A DNA stretch of 64,000 nucleotides, from positions 1-64,000 of the forward strand of contig MUZD01000004.1 in the NCBI GenBank assembly GCA_002155105.1, given 5' to 3'. The stretch is from Sedimentibacter sp. SX930. Its GTDB lineage: Bacteria; Bacillota; Bacilli; Lactobacillales; Aerococcaceae. Below the pieces are notes generated by a model. That model saw only the letters and a list, made by a program, of their open reading frames with translations. It had not been told where the DNA came from and did no database searches. Of the stretch, positions 8,680-17,195 are shown one piece after another (position 1 is the stretch's first letter; the number at the start of each line of letters is the position of its first letter). The position numbers and the translations under genes were made by a program.

Positions 8680-8722
8680 GTGAATATAAAAACAAACTTC
8701 TAAAATATGGAGGAATTAGTTT

Positions 8723-10993
8723 ATGAATAATGCGTGGCGTGGTTTTAAAGGTTCTCAATGGCAAAACGGTATTGACGTCCAAGAATTCATCAAAGATAAC
8801 TACACAGAATATGTTGGCGATGACAGTTTCCTGGAAGGTCCTACGGAAGCGACAAGTGAATTGTGGCAAGCAATCGTAGAACTTAAAAAGCAAGAAATCG
8901 CTAATGGTGGAGTTTTGGATGCAGATACATCTGTTGTCAGTACAATAACTTCTCATCCGGCTGGTTATATCAATAAAGATTTAGAAAAAATCGTTGGACT
9001 ACAGACAGAAAAACCATTGAAACGTGGCTTGAACGTTTATGGTGGTATCCGTATGGCAGAAACAGCATTAAAATCTTATGGTTATGAACTTGATCCTGAA
9101 TTAGATGAATTTTATACAGAACACCGTAAAACGCATAACCAAGGTGTCTTTGATGCTTACGATGATGACATTCGCATGGCTAGACGCAATAAGATCGTTA
9201 CGGGATTACCTGACGCTTACGGTCGCGGACGAATCATTCCAGACTTCAGACGCATCGCATTGTATGGTGTGGATTACTTGAAGAAACAAAAACTAAACGA
9301 TTGGAACGCCTTGCAAGCAAAAACGTATACTGAAGAAGACATTCGTTTGCGCGAAGAAGTTTCAACGCAATATCGTGCATTAGGCAAACTGATTGAATTA
9401 GGCAAAATTTATGGCTTTGATATCAGCAGACCGGCAGAAAATGCACAAGAAGCAGTGCAATGGGTTTACCTAGGATTCTTGGCTATGGTTAAAGAAGACA
9501 ATGGTGCTGCACAAGGTTTAGGGCGTATTGCAGAATTCCTGGATATCTATATCGAGCGTGATCTCCAAGAAGGCACTTTGACTGAGAAAGAAGCACAAGA
9601 ATTGATCGACCACTTGGTAATGAAAGTTCGTATCGTTCGTCAACTAAGAACACCAGAATACGAAGCTTTGTTTGCAGGAGACCCAACTTGGGCAACATTG
9701 ACATTTGCTGGTATGCTTGATGACAACAATTCATTGGTGACAAAAAATACCTTCAGATTCTTGCAAACACTCTATAATATGGGTAACGCACCAGAACCTA
9801 ACATGACTTTGATGTGGAATGAAAAACTTCCTAAAGGATTCAAGGATTTCTGTGCAAAAGTAAGTATTGATACAAGTGCTATCCAATATGAAAATGACGA
9901 TGTTATGCGTCACTATTATGGAAGCAATGACGTTTCAATCGCTTGCTGCGTAAGCCCGACAGCAGGAGATACGGGTAGTTCTATCCAATTCTTCGGTGCA
10001 AGAGCTTCCCTTCCTAAAATCCTGACTTATGCCGTTACTGGTGGTTACGATGAGAAAAACAGAAGTAAAGTTATCGATGGCCTGGAACCGATCGCAGATG
10101 AATACCTCGACTATGACACACTGATGGAAAAAATCGATGCTGTCATGGATTGGGTAGCAACAACTTATGTGAGAGCATTGAACATCATCCACTACATGCA
10201 CGATAAATATGCATACGAAGCTGTTCAATTTGGTTTGCTTGATACTAAACTTCACAGAATGATGGCTACAGGTATTGCTGGTATCGGCTTGGCAACTGAC
10301 TCAATGAGTGCTGTTAAATATTCTAAAGTCCGTATCGTTCGTGACGAAGAGGGCTTTCCGGTCGACTATGTTGTTGAAGGCGATCAGTTCCCGACATTCG
10401 GTAACAACGAAAAAGAGGCTGATGAAATTGCCGACATGCTGATCAAGAAATTTGTCGGCAAGTTGAAAGCTCAACCTACTTACCGCAATGCTGAAATTAC
10501 AACTTCTATTTTGACAATTACTTCAAATATCGTTTACGGAAAAGCAACAGGTGCTCTATTCAGTGGACAAGATGCGAAGTACAAAGGCTACAGAGAAGCA
10601 TTCACGCCATTGTCTCCAGGAGCTAACCCAAGCTACAGCAGCCCTTACAAAGGTGCTTTGGCAGCGTTGAAATCAGTAAGTACGATTGATTTTGAAGACG
10701 TTAAAGATGGTTCTTCCTATACATGGGCAGTTCATCCGAAAGCATTAGGAAAAGAACGTGACGTTCAAGTAGAGAACTTAACGATGCTATTGGACGGATA
10801 CTTTGGAAAAGATGGCGGACATCACTTAAACGTTAACGTATTTTCTAAGGAAGGCCTAGAAGAAATGTTGAGAAATCCAGAGAACTATCCACAAGCTACC
10901 ATCCGTGTATCCGGATATGCGTTGGAGTTAGCAAAAGCAACGAAAGAACAAATTTCCGACTTGCTGGAACGCGTTATCCACGGTTCATTCTAA
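8723..10993 (+). CDS. pflB: Formate C-acetyltransferase (pyruvate formate-lyase)
   Basis: 756 residues, the full PFL length. It converts pyruvate and CoA to acetyl-CoA and formate in anaerobic fermentation in the cytoplasm. The two active-site cysteines are adjacent at 408-409 (IACCVSPT) and the glycyl-radical motif RVSGYA lies near the C-terminus with Gly731 as the radical residue. The N-terminus (NNAWRGFKGSQWQNGIDVQ) is the usual PFL opening. The activating enzyme gene pflA, often adjacent, is not present here. The codon use is distinctly richer in A/T-ending and preferred codons than neighbouring genes, which fits very high expression. A promoter lies close upstream and a strong terminator follows. 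Confidence 0.97.
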   Translation: MNNAWRGFKGSQWQNGIDVQEFIKDNYTEYVGDDSFLEGPTEATSELWQAIVELKKQEIANGGVLDADTSVVSTITSHPAGYINKDLEKIVGLQTEKPLKRGLNVYGGIRMAETALKSYGYELDPELDEFYTEHRKTHNQGVFDAYDDDIRMARRNKIVTGLPDAYGRGRIIPDFRRIALYGVDYLKKQKLNDWNALQAKTYTEEDIRLREEVSTQYRALGKLIELGKIYGFDISRPAENAQEAVQWVYLGFLAMVKEDNGAAQGLGRIAEFLDIYIERDLQEGTLTEKEAQELIDHLVMKVRIVRQLRTPEYEALFAGDPTWATLTFAGMLDDNNSLVTKNTFRFLQTLYNMGNAPEPNMTLMWNEKLPKGFKDFCAKVSIDTSAIQYENDDVMRHYYGSNDVSIACCVSPTAGDTGSSIQFFGARASLPKILTYAVTGGYDEKNRSKVIDGLEPIADEYLDYDTLMEKIDAVMDWVATTYVRALNIIHYMHDKYAYEAVQFGLLDTKLHRMMATGIAGIGLATDSMSAVKYSKVRIVRDEEGFPVDYVVEGDQFPTFGNNEKEADEIADMLIKKFVGKLKAQPTYRNAEITTSILTITSNIVYGKATGALFSGQDAKYKGYREAFTPLSPGANPSYSSPYKGALAALKSVSTIDFEDVKDGSSYTWAVHPKALGKERDVQVENLTMLLDGYFGKDGGHHLNVNVFSKEGLEEMLRNPENYPQATIRVSGYALELAKATKEQISDLLERVIHGSF

Positions 10994-11057
10994 ATAAAAT
11001 AATAAACAGAGACTGTCTTTGCGGTAAGGTCATTAACACAAGCAACTTGATAACTGT

Positions 11058-11098
11058 AAAAAAGCGGGAATGCATTCATTGCATTCTTGCTTTTTTTT
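11058..11098 (+). terminator. pflB terminator
   Basis: AAAGCGGGAATGCA pairs with TGCATTCTTGCTTT, followed by a T-run of eight. Stable stem directly after pflB. Confidence 0.85.
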
Positions 11099-11137
11099 GA
11101 CTGCGGGCGGGGCCAAATTGTTTAATGTTCCTCAGTT

Positions 11138-11250
11138 ATTCGACAATATCGATCCGGCAAGATGCCGAATTGTCGAATGTTTCTCGACATTCGACAATCT
11201 CGGCTCAAACTGGTGTCAAAGTGTCGGATCTACCTCACGTATTCGACAAT
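11138..11250. repeat. Cluster of four ATTCGACAAT motifs
   Basis: ATTCGACAAT occurs at 11138-11147, 11189-11198 and 11241-11250, and its reverse complement at 11169-11178. The middle two form a perfect 12-base inverted repeat, ATTGTCGAATGT / ACATTCGACAAT, around a 6-base loop (11169-11198). The gap 10994-11385 (392 bases) otherwise holds the pflB terminator and no gene. Either an operator array for the following operon or an intergenic repeat element; not identified. Confidence 0.55.
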
Positions 11251-11385
11251 TTTGGGCGCCACGCTGAGCAGCTCTTCTGAATTTTGATCGCCAATCCCAC
11301 TGTGGACTGTCAAAGTCGGGATACTTCGTCACTAGGGATGTTGGCAACAATATGCTAAAATAACAGTAAATAGAGAATTCAAAAT

Positions 11386-11865
11386 ATGCTGAAAGAGACG
11401 ATGTATATGGAAGAATTTAAAACGGAAAAAGAGCACAGACTCACGCTGGAACTTGTAAAAGAACTCTGGTCAAAAACCTACAATACTGATGGGAAGCCTG
11501 ATTGGTCACACATCTTACCTTACTATGACGATACTATTTACTTTAAAGATACAATACAGGAGATCAGAGGTATTGTGGAATTCAAGGAAATGACGGATAG
11601 ACTGACAGAACGCTCAAAAGATTTGAATATGAAATTAGTTAAAGTTGTGCAACAGGGGAATGATATATTCATCGAATGGGAGATGACAATCAGCTACAAG
11701 AAATATCCTAGTTCCATCTTATACGGTCTTTCACGGTTAACCATAAATGAGCAGGGTAAAATTATTGAGCAACGAGATTATTATGATCTATGGGGAGATA
11801 TATTTGATAACATCCCGTTATTCGGTAAAAAATACAGAAAATTCATGAAGAAAAAATTTGGGTGA
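11386..11865 (+). CDS. NTF2-like (SnoaL-type) protein, first gene of a redox operon
   Basis: 159 residues (or 154 if the ATG at 11401 is used, which has GAGA close by; the start is uncertain). The NTF2-like fold is suggested by an N-terminal helix with LVKELWSKTYNT, the YYDDTIYFKDTIQEIRGIVEF segment, the strand DIFIEWEMTISYKKYP and the closing RLTINEQGKIIEQRDYYD. Such proteins are small cytoplasmic ligand-binding or isomerase-like barrels. Its end lies 4 bases before the start of the SDR gene, and the SDR overlaps the flavoprotein gene, so the three are one operon and probably act on one lipid-like or isoprenoid substrate. Confidence 0.65.
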   Translation: MLKETMYMEEFKTEKEHRLTLELVKELWSKTYNTDGKPDWSHILPYYDDTIYFKDTIQEIRGIVEFKEMTDRLTERSKDLNMKLVKVVQQGNDIFIEWEMTISYKKYPSSILYGLSRLTINEQGKIIEQRDYYDLWGDIFDNIPLFGKKYRKFMKKKFG

Positions 11866-11869
11866 CAAT

Positions 11870-12832
11870 ATGAAAAATAATGGGATAAAATTCGGGAAAT
11901 ATTTTAAAGAATATCGTCTGTCGAATGTGATGGCCATGATAAAAAACAACTCCAAAAGTCCATTGATTTGTGCGGATGATTGCAAGGGCAAGCTGGTTGT
12001 CATAACTGGGGCTACTTCCGGAATCGGCTATGCCACTGCCAGAAAGTTTGCCTCAAAAGGCGCTGATTTGATTTGCATCAACAGAAACAAAGAGCGCTCA
12101 GAAGCTTTGAAACATGAAATTGAGAGCGCGTACAAAGTAAAGTGTGATTATATTTTGGCTGATTTCAGCAGCATGGATGATACACATCAAGCTGCTCATG
12201 ATTTGCTGGAGCTTGAGAGACCAATTGATATCATCATTCATAATGCTGGCATTTATCTTACTAAGCGACAAATCACTTCAACTGGAATCGAGAAAGTCTT
12301 TATGGTCAACTACCTTTCCTCTTTCATCATGAACTACATCTTAAAAGAGAAACTAAAATCCCAGAGGAAATGCCGTATCATCTTGGTAAACTCAGAAGGG
12401 CACCGCTTTGCGGCTTGGGGGCTGCGTTTTGATGATTTGGATTGGTCAAAAAGACGTTATTCCGGTTTGAAAAGCTACGGTACGGCCAAACTCGCTGAAC
12501 TCTTAGCGATGATAAAATTTGATGAGTATTTCCGAGGGTCGGGCGTAACGATCAATGCGATGCATCCCGGAGCTGTAAAAACAGCCACAGGACAGGATAA
12601 TGGTCCATTATACAAGTGGTTCAAGAAGAATGTGTTGGACAAAACGTTAAACCCTGTTTCGGTTGCAGCAGAGGCGATATACTATATAGGGGTTTCTGAA
12701 AAGCTGGAAACATGCAGTGGTGAATTTTTCAATCTGACAACTCTTGAAGAACCTGCTCCACCAGCGTTGGATGTTGAAAATGCAAGAGTTCTGTGGGAAA
12801 TAAGTTTGAAAATGGGGAATTTGAATGAATAA
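11870..12832 (+). CDS. Short-chain dehydrogenase/reductase, retinol-dehydrogenase-like
   Basis: 320 residues. The cofactor motif TGATSGIG lies at 46-53, HNAG follows mid-protein and the catalytic YGTAK is at 203-207, so the enzyme is complete. The N-terminal 40-residue extension, the wording LVNSEGHRFAAWGLRFDDLDW before the active site and the HPGAVKT segment resemble the RDH11-14/WWOX-like branch of the SDR superfamily, which reduces or oxidises retinoid, steroid and lipid alcohols with NADP(H). Start at 11870 with GGGTGA 5 bases upstream. It overlaps the next gene by 8 bases. Substrate unknown. Confidence 0.75.
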   Translation: MKNNGIKFGKYFKEYRLSNVMAMIKNNSKSPLICADDCKGKLVVITGATSGIGYATARKFASKGADLICINRNKERSEALKHEIESAYKVKCDYILADFSSMDDTHQAAHDLLELERPIDIIIHNAGIYLTKRQITSTGIEKVFMVNYLSSFIMNYILKEKLKSQRKCRIILVNSEGHRFAAWGLRFDDLDWSKRRYSGLKSYGTAKLAELLAMIKFDEYFRGSGVTINAMHPGAVKTATGQDNGPLYKWFKKNVLDKTLNPVSVAAEAIYYIGVSEKLETCSGEFFNLTTLEEPAPPALDVENARVLWEISLKMGNLNE

Positions 12833-14429
12833 TGCTGATCAAAAAAGATATGATGCCATAATTGTAGGTGGAGGACTCGCCGGGCTTACGTCTGCGGTGT
12901 TTCTTTCTCAAGCAGGCAAGAAAATTTTGCTTATAGAAAAAAATGCTGAATTTGGTGGATTGGTAAACTCATTTGAAAGGGATGGTTTTGTTTTTGATGC
13001 TGGAGCCAGAGCCATTTTAGGAGTCGTTTTAGCGATGCTGAAAGACTTGAAGCTTGATATTGAGGTTGTCTCAAGCAAGGTTTCCCTGGGCGTTGAGGAT
13101 AAAATCATCGGCATCGAAGGCCCAAATTCTGTTGGCGAATACAGAGATTTGTTGGTGAGCCTATATCCCGATAGCGTAGAGGATATCGATAAATTCATAG
13201 AAGTCATGATCAGAATAATGAAGCTGATCGATATCATCTATGGCATCGATAATCCATTATTTAAAGATATCAAGAAAGACAAAGCATATTTTTTAAAAGA
13301 ACTTTTGCCATGGCTGCCGAAGTTCATGTTCGCAATGAACAGGATTGAAAGGCTTTCCAAACCCTGCGAGGAGGATCTCAAGCAGCTTATTAAAGATCCG
13401 TCCCTTATCGATATCATTTCACAACATTTTTTCAAAGGCACACCAACATTTTTTGCATTGAGTTATTTCACGTTGTACAGCAGCTATGTGTACCCAAAAG
13501 GGGGCACAGGCAAGCTTGCCGAAGCATTGGTGGAAAAAATACAAGCGTTCAATGGTGACATACTCCCGAATACGGTTATAAAGAAAATCCATGCCGACCA
13601 ACAGGTGATTGTCGATGAGAACAACAACGAATACCATTATGAAGACCTTGTTTGGGCTGCAGACCTAAAAACTTTTTACACTATTGTTAGTCTGGATAAC
13701 CTGGCCCCAAAAATAAGGGAAAAGTTTGAAACAACAAAGGCATTGATGGCAAAAGGCAGGCCTAGCGAATCTGTCTTCTCGCTCTATTTGGAAGTTGATT
13801 TGCCGGTGTCTTATTTTAAGAAGTCCTTCAATGGGCACCTGTTTTACACACCTTCCAGAAAAGGTTTGGGCAACATCAATAAAAGTGAGCTTAAGGGTAT
13901 GCTGGAAAAATGGGGAGAGACGGATAAAGAAGAAGTTCTTTCCTGGTTGGATCGTTTCCTGGAAAACAACACTTATGAAATAGCCATCCCGGCTATGAGA
14001 GATTCTGATTTGGCCCCGGAAGGCAAAACGGGTTTGATAGTCAGCCTGCTTATGGAGGCGGAATTGTTCTATAAAGTTGAAGAATCCGGCTGGTATGAGG
14101 AGTTCAGAAGGGAAATCGAAAATAAGATAATCAGTGTGCTTTCTGAAAGTTTATGCCCTGAGTTAAAAGACAAAGTGGAGAAGCAATTTTCCTTTACACC
14201 TTTAAGTGTTGAAAACCGAGTCGGGAGTACTGGCGGGGCTATAGTAGGATGGTCTTTTGAAGCCCCGATTCCGGTTGTTTATAAAATGCAGCAAGTGAAC
14301 AAATCAGTGCTTACGCCTATTCCGAATATTTATCAAGTAGGGCAATGGGCCTATAATCCAGCCGGAACACCCACATGTATCATTACAGGTAAATTAGCTG
14401 CTGACAGGATAATTAAAAAACACAAGTAA
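12825..14429 (+). CDS. NAD(P)/FAD-dependent oxidoreductase, phytoene-desaturase/retinol-saturase-like
   Basis: 534 residues. The FAD dinucleotide-binding motif is at 14-20 (VGGGLAG) with the ribose-binding acid at E38 and the following FGGLVNSFERDGFVFDAGA segment typical of CrtI/amine-oxidase-like flavoproteins. The C-terminal FAD-contact region reads VGQWAYNPAGTPTCIITG. The family includes carotenoid desaturases and isomerases and retinol saturases. Overlapping start (8 bases) with the retinol-dehydrogenase-like SDR suggests consecutive steps on one hydrophobic substrate. No phytoene synthase or other carotenoid gene lies nearby, so a carotenoid role is a guess. Confidence 0.7.
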   Translation: MNNADQKRYDAIIVGGGLAGLTSAVFLSQAGKKILLIEKNAEFGGLVNSFERDGFVFDAGARAILGVVLAMLKDLKLDIEVVSSKVSLGVEDKIIGIEGPNSVGEYRDLLVSLYPDSVEDIDKFIEVMIRIMKLIDIIYGIDNPLFKDIKKDKAYFLKELLPWLPKFMFAMNRIERLSKPCEEDLKQLIKDPSLIDIISQHFFKGTPTFFALSYFTLYSSYVYPKGGTGKLAEALVEKIQAFNGDILPNTVIKKIHADQQVIVDENNNEYHYEDLVWAADLKTFYTIVSLDNLAPKIREKFETTKALMAKGRPSESVFSLYLEVDLPVSYFKKSFNGHLFYTPSRKGLGNINKSELKGMLEKWGETDKEEVLSWLDRFLENNTYEIAIPAMRDSDLAPEGKTGLIVSLLMEAELFYKVEESGWYEEFRREIENKIISVLSESLCPELKDKVEKQFSFTPLSVENRVGSTGGAIVGWSFEAPIPVVYKMQQVNKSVLTPIPNIYQVGQWAYNPAGTPTCIITGKLAADRIIKKHK

Positions 14430-14590
14430 GCGTCAAATGATTTAACTTTCTAACACAGAAATATTGTGTAATCAGTTGCAGCACCAAAGCCGGGGATTTG
14501 ATGCTGTACGGTTCCGATTATCTGGTGATTTTCCCAAGCGCTGGGACGAGGGAGTGTCGAGGTCACGTTCAGTAACTGATAACCGAATCA
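14430..14590. other. Intergenic stretch, nothing recognised
   Basis: Between the flavoprotein gene and the terminator at 14591 I see no gene and no clear signal. The whole gap to the Fic gene (14430-14734) is 305 bases and holds the terminator and the palindrome listed separately. Confidence 0.4.
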
Positions 14591-14625
14591 AGCGAGAGAT
14601 GGGTTGAACCATTTCTCGCTTTTTA
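14591..14625 (+). terminator. Rho-independent terminator
   Basis: AGCGAGAGATGG pairs with CCATTTCTCGCT, then a T-run. It separates the redox operon from the Fic gene. Confidence 0.75.
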
Positions 14626-14666
14626 CTTTGTTGAGCTGGAATTCCACCAACTGTTCATTACCTATT

Positions 14667-14682
14667 ATTCCGATATCGGAAT
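14667..14682. promoter_or_regulatory. Perfect 16-base palindrome upstream of the Fic gene
   Basis: ATTCCGATATCGGAAT reads the same on both strands. It starts 68 bases before the Fic start codon, in the promoter zone. Because the Fic protein carries its own N-terminal DNA-binding domain, this may be its autoregulatory operator. Confidence 0.45.
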
Positions 14683-14734
14683 GATATTGCTTTTCAACAC
14701 TAGGAAGCATAAAATGGAATTGAGGTGAGTGAAT

Positions 14735-15655
14735 ATGGCATACATCAGCACAAAAGAAGCAAGCAACAATTGGGACATAAGCGAACGCAGGATTCGGGGA
14801 CTTTGCCAAGAAGGTCGGATTGAAGGGGCAGTCAAAATCGGTCGTAACTGGGCGATCCCTGTTGATGCGCACAAACCTGTGGATGCAAGGCAAAGTGAAC
14901 AAAAAAAGTATCTCGGCTTGGGATACGATTTCAGCCAAATCGATACGGCGATGGATACCATCAATAGACACAGACCGTTTTCAAAGGGATTGGCGGATTC
15001 CCTACATGAAAAACTGATCGTTGAGTGGACTTACAACAGCAATGCGATCGAAGGGAACACACTGACCATGTCAGAAACGAAAGTCGTTCTCGAAGGGATA
15101 ACGATAGGCGGAAAAAGCCTAGTCGAACATCTGGAAATCATCAATCACCGCGACGCCATTCTGTGCATCGAACAACTAGTTTCCGACAAAGAACCGCTCT
15201 CCGAATGGAACATCAAGAACATCCATACACTGGTTCTGAAGCAAATTGATAATCAAAATGCGGGGAAATATCGGAGCGAGAATGTGGTAATCAGTGGTGC
15301 AAAGCATATTCCGCCGAAACATTATCAAATAAGCGAATATATGCAAAAATTGATTGCCGAATATCAGAACGAATGGCTAGGTTATCACCCCGTTGTGCGG
15401 GCGACTTTACTGCATGGCGAATTCGTGAAAATTCACCCGTTCATTGACGGAAACGGCAGGACATCACGGTTGTTGTTGAACTTTGAACTTATGAAATCCG
15501 GCTATCCACCAATCATCATCAAAAACGAAAATCGTGCTGACTACTATAAGGTGCTTGATCACGCCCACACGACCATGGATTACGGACCTTTCATAAAATT
15601 GGTAGCGGAACTCGTGATTGAGTCGGAAAAGTTGTGGCTAACTGTTCTGGAATGA
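14735..15655 (+). CDS. Fic-domain protein with N-terminal helix-turn-helix
   Basis: 306 residues. Residues 1-55 look like a MerR/excisionase-type helix-turn-helix (YISTKEASNNWDISERRIRGLCQEGRIEGAVKIGRNWAIP). The Fic domain carries the complete catalytic motif HPFIDGNGRTSR at 234-245, so AMP (or other nucleotide) transfer to target hydroxyls is expected. An inhibitory motif S102-xxx-E106-G-N lies N-terminal to the Fic core, making it a class II, self-inhibited enzyme. Start at 14735 with TGAGGTGAG upstream. No antitoxin partner gene is adjacent, as expected for a class II enzyme. Stand-alone bacterial Fic proteins of this type are thought to modify cellular targets under stress; the target here is unknown. 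Confidence 0.85.
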   Translation: MAYISTKEASNNWDISERRIRGLCQEGRIEGAVKIGRNWAIPVDAHKPVDARQSEQKKYLGLGYDFSQIDTAMDTINRHRPFSKGLADSLHEKLIVEWTYNSNAIEGNTLTMSETKVVLEGITIGGKSLVEHLEIINHRDAILCIEQLVSDKEPLSEWNIKNIHTLVLKQIDNQNAGKYRSENVVISGAKHIPPKHYQISEYMQKLIAEYQNEWLGYHPVVRATLLHGEFVKIHPFIDGNGRTSRLLLNFELMKSGYPPIIIKNENRADYYKVLDHAHTTMDYGPFIKLVAELVIESEKLWLTVLE

Positions 15656-15688
15656 CATAGCGGTTTTGTTCGAAAGGAAGGGAAGAAA

Positions 15689-16765
15689 ATGCCTGACAAA
15701 TTAACAAATCTGGGATTCACGGACAGGTTCGCGCAGGAGGCGATCCTTTATCCGGATCTTCATCCGGCCAGAGTCATCGCGCAATACAAGGAATTGTACC
15801 GGGTTGCGACCGCTGAATCGGAGATGCTGGCGGAAATATCCGGGAAAATGCGCCATGCTGCAGTCGATATGTCGGATTATCCTGCAGTCGGCGACTTTGT
15901 GATGATCGACCGGAATGAGGGAAGCCAGGACCATGCCATCATCCACCAGACACTGACAAGGAAAAGCGTCTTTATCCGGAAAGCAGCCGGAAAAGCGCAT
16001 GACATTCAGGTTGTGGCGGCGAACATCGACATTGTATTCATCTGCATGTCGCTCAACAATGATTTCAATCTGCGGAGGCTGGAACGCTACTTGGCGATCG
16101 CGTGGGACAGCGGGGCAACTCCGGTGATTGTGCTGACGAAAGCGGACCTGTGCGCGGATGTCCCGGAAAAGCTGCGTGAAATCGAGACGATCGCTTTCGG
16201 GGTCGATGTGCTGGTCACGTCGAGCCTGAGCGAGGACGGATACACGGCCGTCCTGAAATACATCACCCCGGGCCAGACCGTCGTTTTCATCGGTTCATCC
16301 GGTGTCGGAAAGTCAACCTTGATCAACCGGATACTTGGGGAAGAGCTGATTGAGACGCGGGAAATCAGAAGAGATGACAAAGGCCGGCACGCCACCACAA
16401 ACAGGGAACTATTCCTCATTCCGACGGGCGGCTGCATCATCGATACGCCGGGCATGCGCGAACTCGGTTTGGAAAGCGCCAACCTGGCGAGGACGTTCAT
16501 CGACATCGATGATTTGGCGGGAAAATGCAAATTCAAGGATTGCAAGCACGAAAATGAACCGGGCTGCATGGTCAGGAAAGCCATAGAGGAGGGTATACTG
16601 ACTGAAGAACGGCTGCAGAGCTACCTGAAGCTCAAGAAGGAAGCCAAGTATGAAGGCATGAATTCCAAACAGATCGAAAAGGAGAAAATCAGCACCATGT
16701 TTTCCGACTTCGGCGGCATTAAGAACGCCAAGAGGTACATCAAATCAAAAGATAAGGGCAAATAG
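15689..16765 (+). CDS. rsgA: Ribosome small-subunit biogenesis GTPase RsgA
   Basis: 358 residues, the circularly permuted GTPase that assists late 30S maturation. Domains in order are an N-terminal OB fold (about 40-100), the permuted GTPase with the specificity motif VLTKADL first, then the P-loop GSSGVGKST at 202-210 and the switch DTPGMRE, and a C-terminal zinc-binding knuckle (CKFKDCKHENEPGC). RBS GGAAGGGAAG is directly upstream. The DsrE-like gene follows after 18 bases and may be co-transcribed. In some Firmicutes there is a second RsgA copy near the protein kinase gene prkC; this copy, placed among unrelated genes, may be such a paralogue. Confidence 0.92.
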   Translation: MPDKLTNLGFTDRFAQEAILYPDLHPARVIAQYKELYRVATAESEMLAEISGKMRHAAVDMSDYPAVGDFVMIDRNEGSQDHAIIHQTLTRKSVFIRKAAGKAHDIQVVAANIDIVFICMSLNNDFNLRRLERYLAIAWDSGATPVIVLTKADLCADVPEKLREIETIAFGVDVLVTSSLSEDGYTAVLKYITPGQTVVFIGSSGVGKSTLINRILGEELIETREIRRDDKGRHATTNRELFLIPTGGCIIDTPGMRELGLESANLARTFIDIDDLAGKCKFKDCKHENEPGCMVRKAIEEGILTEERLQSYLKLKKEAKYEGMNSKQIEKEKISTMFSDFGGIKNAKRYIKSKDKGK

Positions 16766-16783
16766 AAAATTGGAGGAATCACA

Positions 16784-17104
16784 ATGAAATTAGGCATCAT
16801 CATCGAAACAAAGGAATACGAAAAATCATGGAACGCCATGCGATTCGCCGTGACCGCGAAGAAGACCGGCCATGAGGTGAAAGTGTTCCTGATGGGCGAA
16901 GCCGTCGAAATCGAAAACATGACCCATGAAAAATACGATGTGGCCGCACAGGTGCAAGCTTTCGATGAGCTTGACGGCGAAATATTGGCTTGCGGCACAT
17001 GCCTGAAGTCACGCAACATGGAAGGTTCGGATGTTTGCCCCATCAGCACCATGATTGATTGCGTGCAGATGGTTGAGTGGGCGGACAAGGTTGTAACTTT
17101 CTGA
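16784..17104 (+). CDS. DsrE/DsrF-like family protein
   Basis: 106 residues with the DsrE fold layout: LGIIIETKEYEKSWNAMRFA, a second strand VKVFLMGEAVE and a CGTCL motif at about 71-75 that offers a CxxC-like redox or persulfide site. Cytoplasmic sulfur-relay or peroxiredoxin-like proteins belong here, often homo-oligomeric; the exact role is open. GGAGG lies 8 bases before the ATG. It follows rsgA closely and precedes a hairpin. Confidence 0.75.
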   Translation: MKLGIIIETKEYEKSWNAMRFAVTAKKTGHEVKVFLMGEAVEIENMTHEKYDVAAQVQAFDELDGEILACGTCLKSRNMEGSDVCPISTMIDCVQMVEWADKVVTF

Positions 17105-17123
17105 AAAATGAGTAGAATCCAAG

Positions 17124-17170
17124 TGCTTCTGCATATTTTGTACCTCTAAATGTGCAGAAGCATAATCTTT
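17124..17170 (+). terminator. Hairpin, probable terminator
   Basis: GCTTCTGCA (17124-17132) pairs with TGCAGAAGC (17153-17161), followed by a short T-run. It lies just before the RBS of the next gene. Confidence 0.5.
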
Positions 17171-17195
17171 TTGGCAGAAAGAGGAGGGAGATACT

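Noticed and set aside
11070-11267. 65-codon open frame over the pflB terminator and the ATTCGACAAT repeats
   Set aside because: It starts inside the terminator stem and covers the repeats; no RBS and no protein-like pattern.
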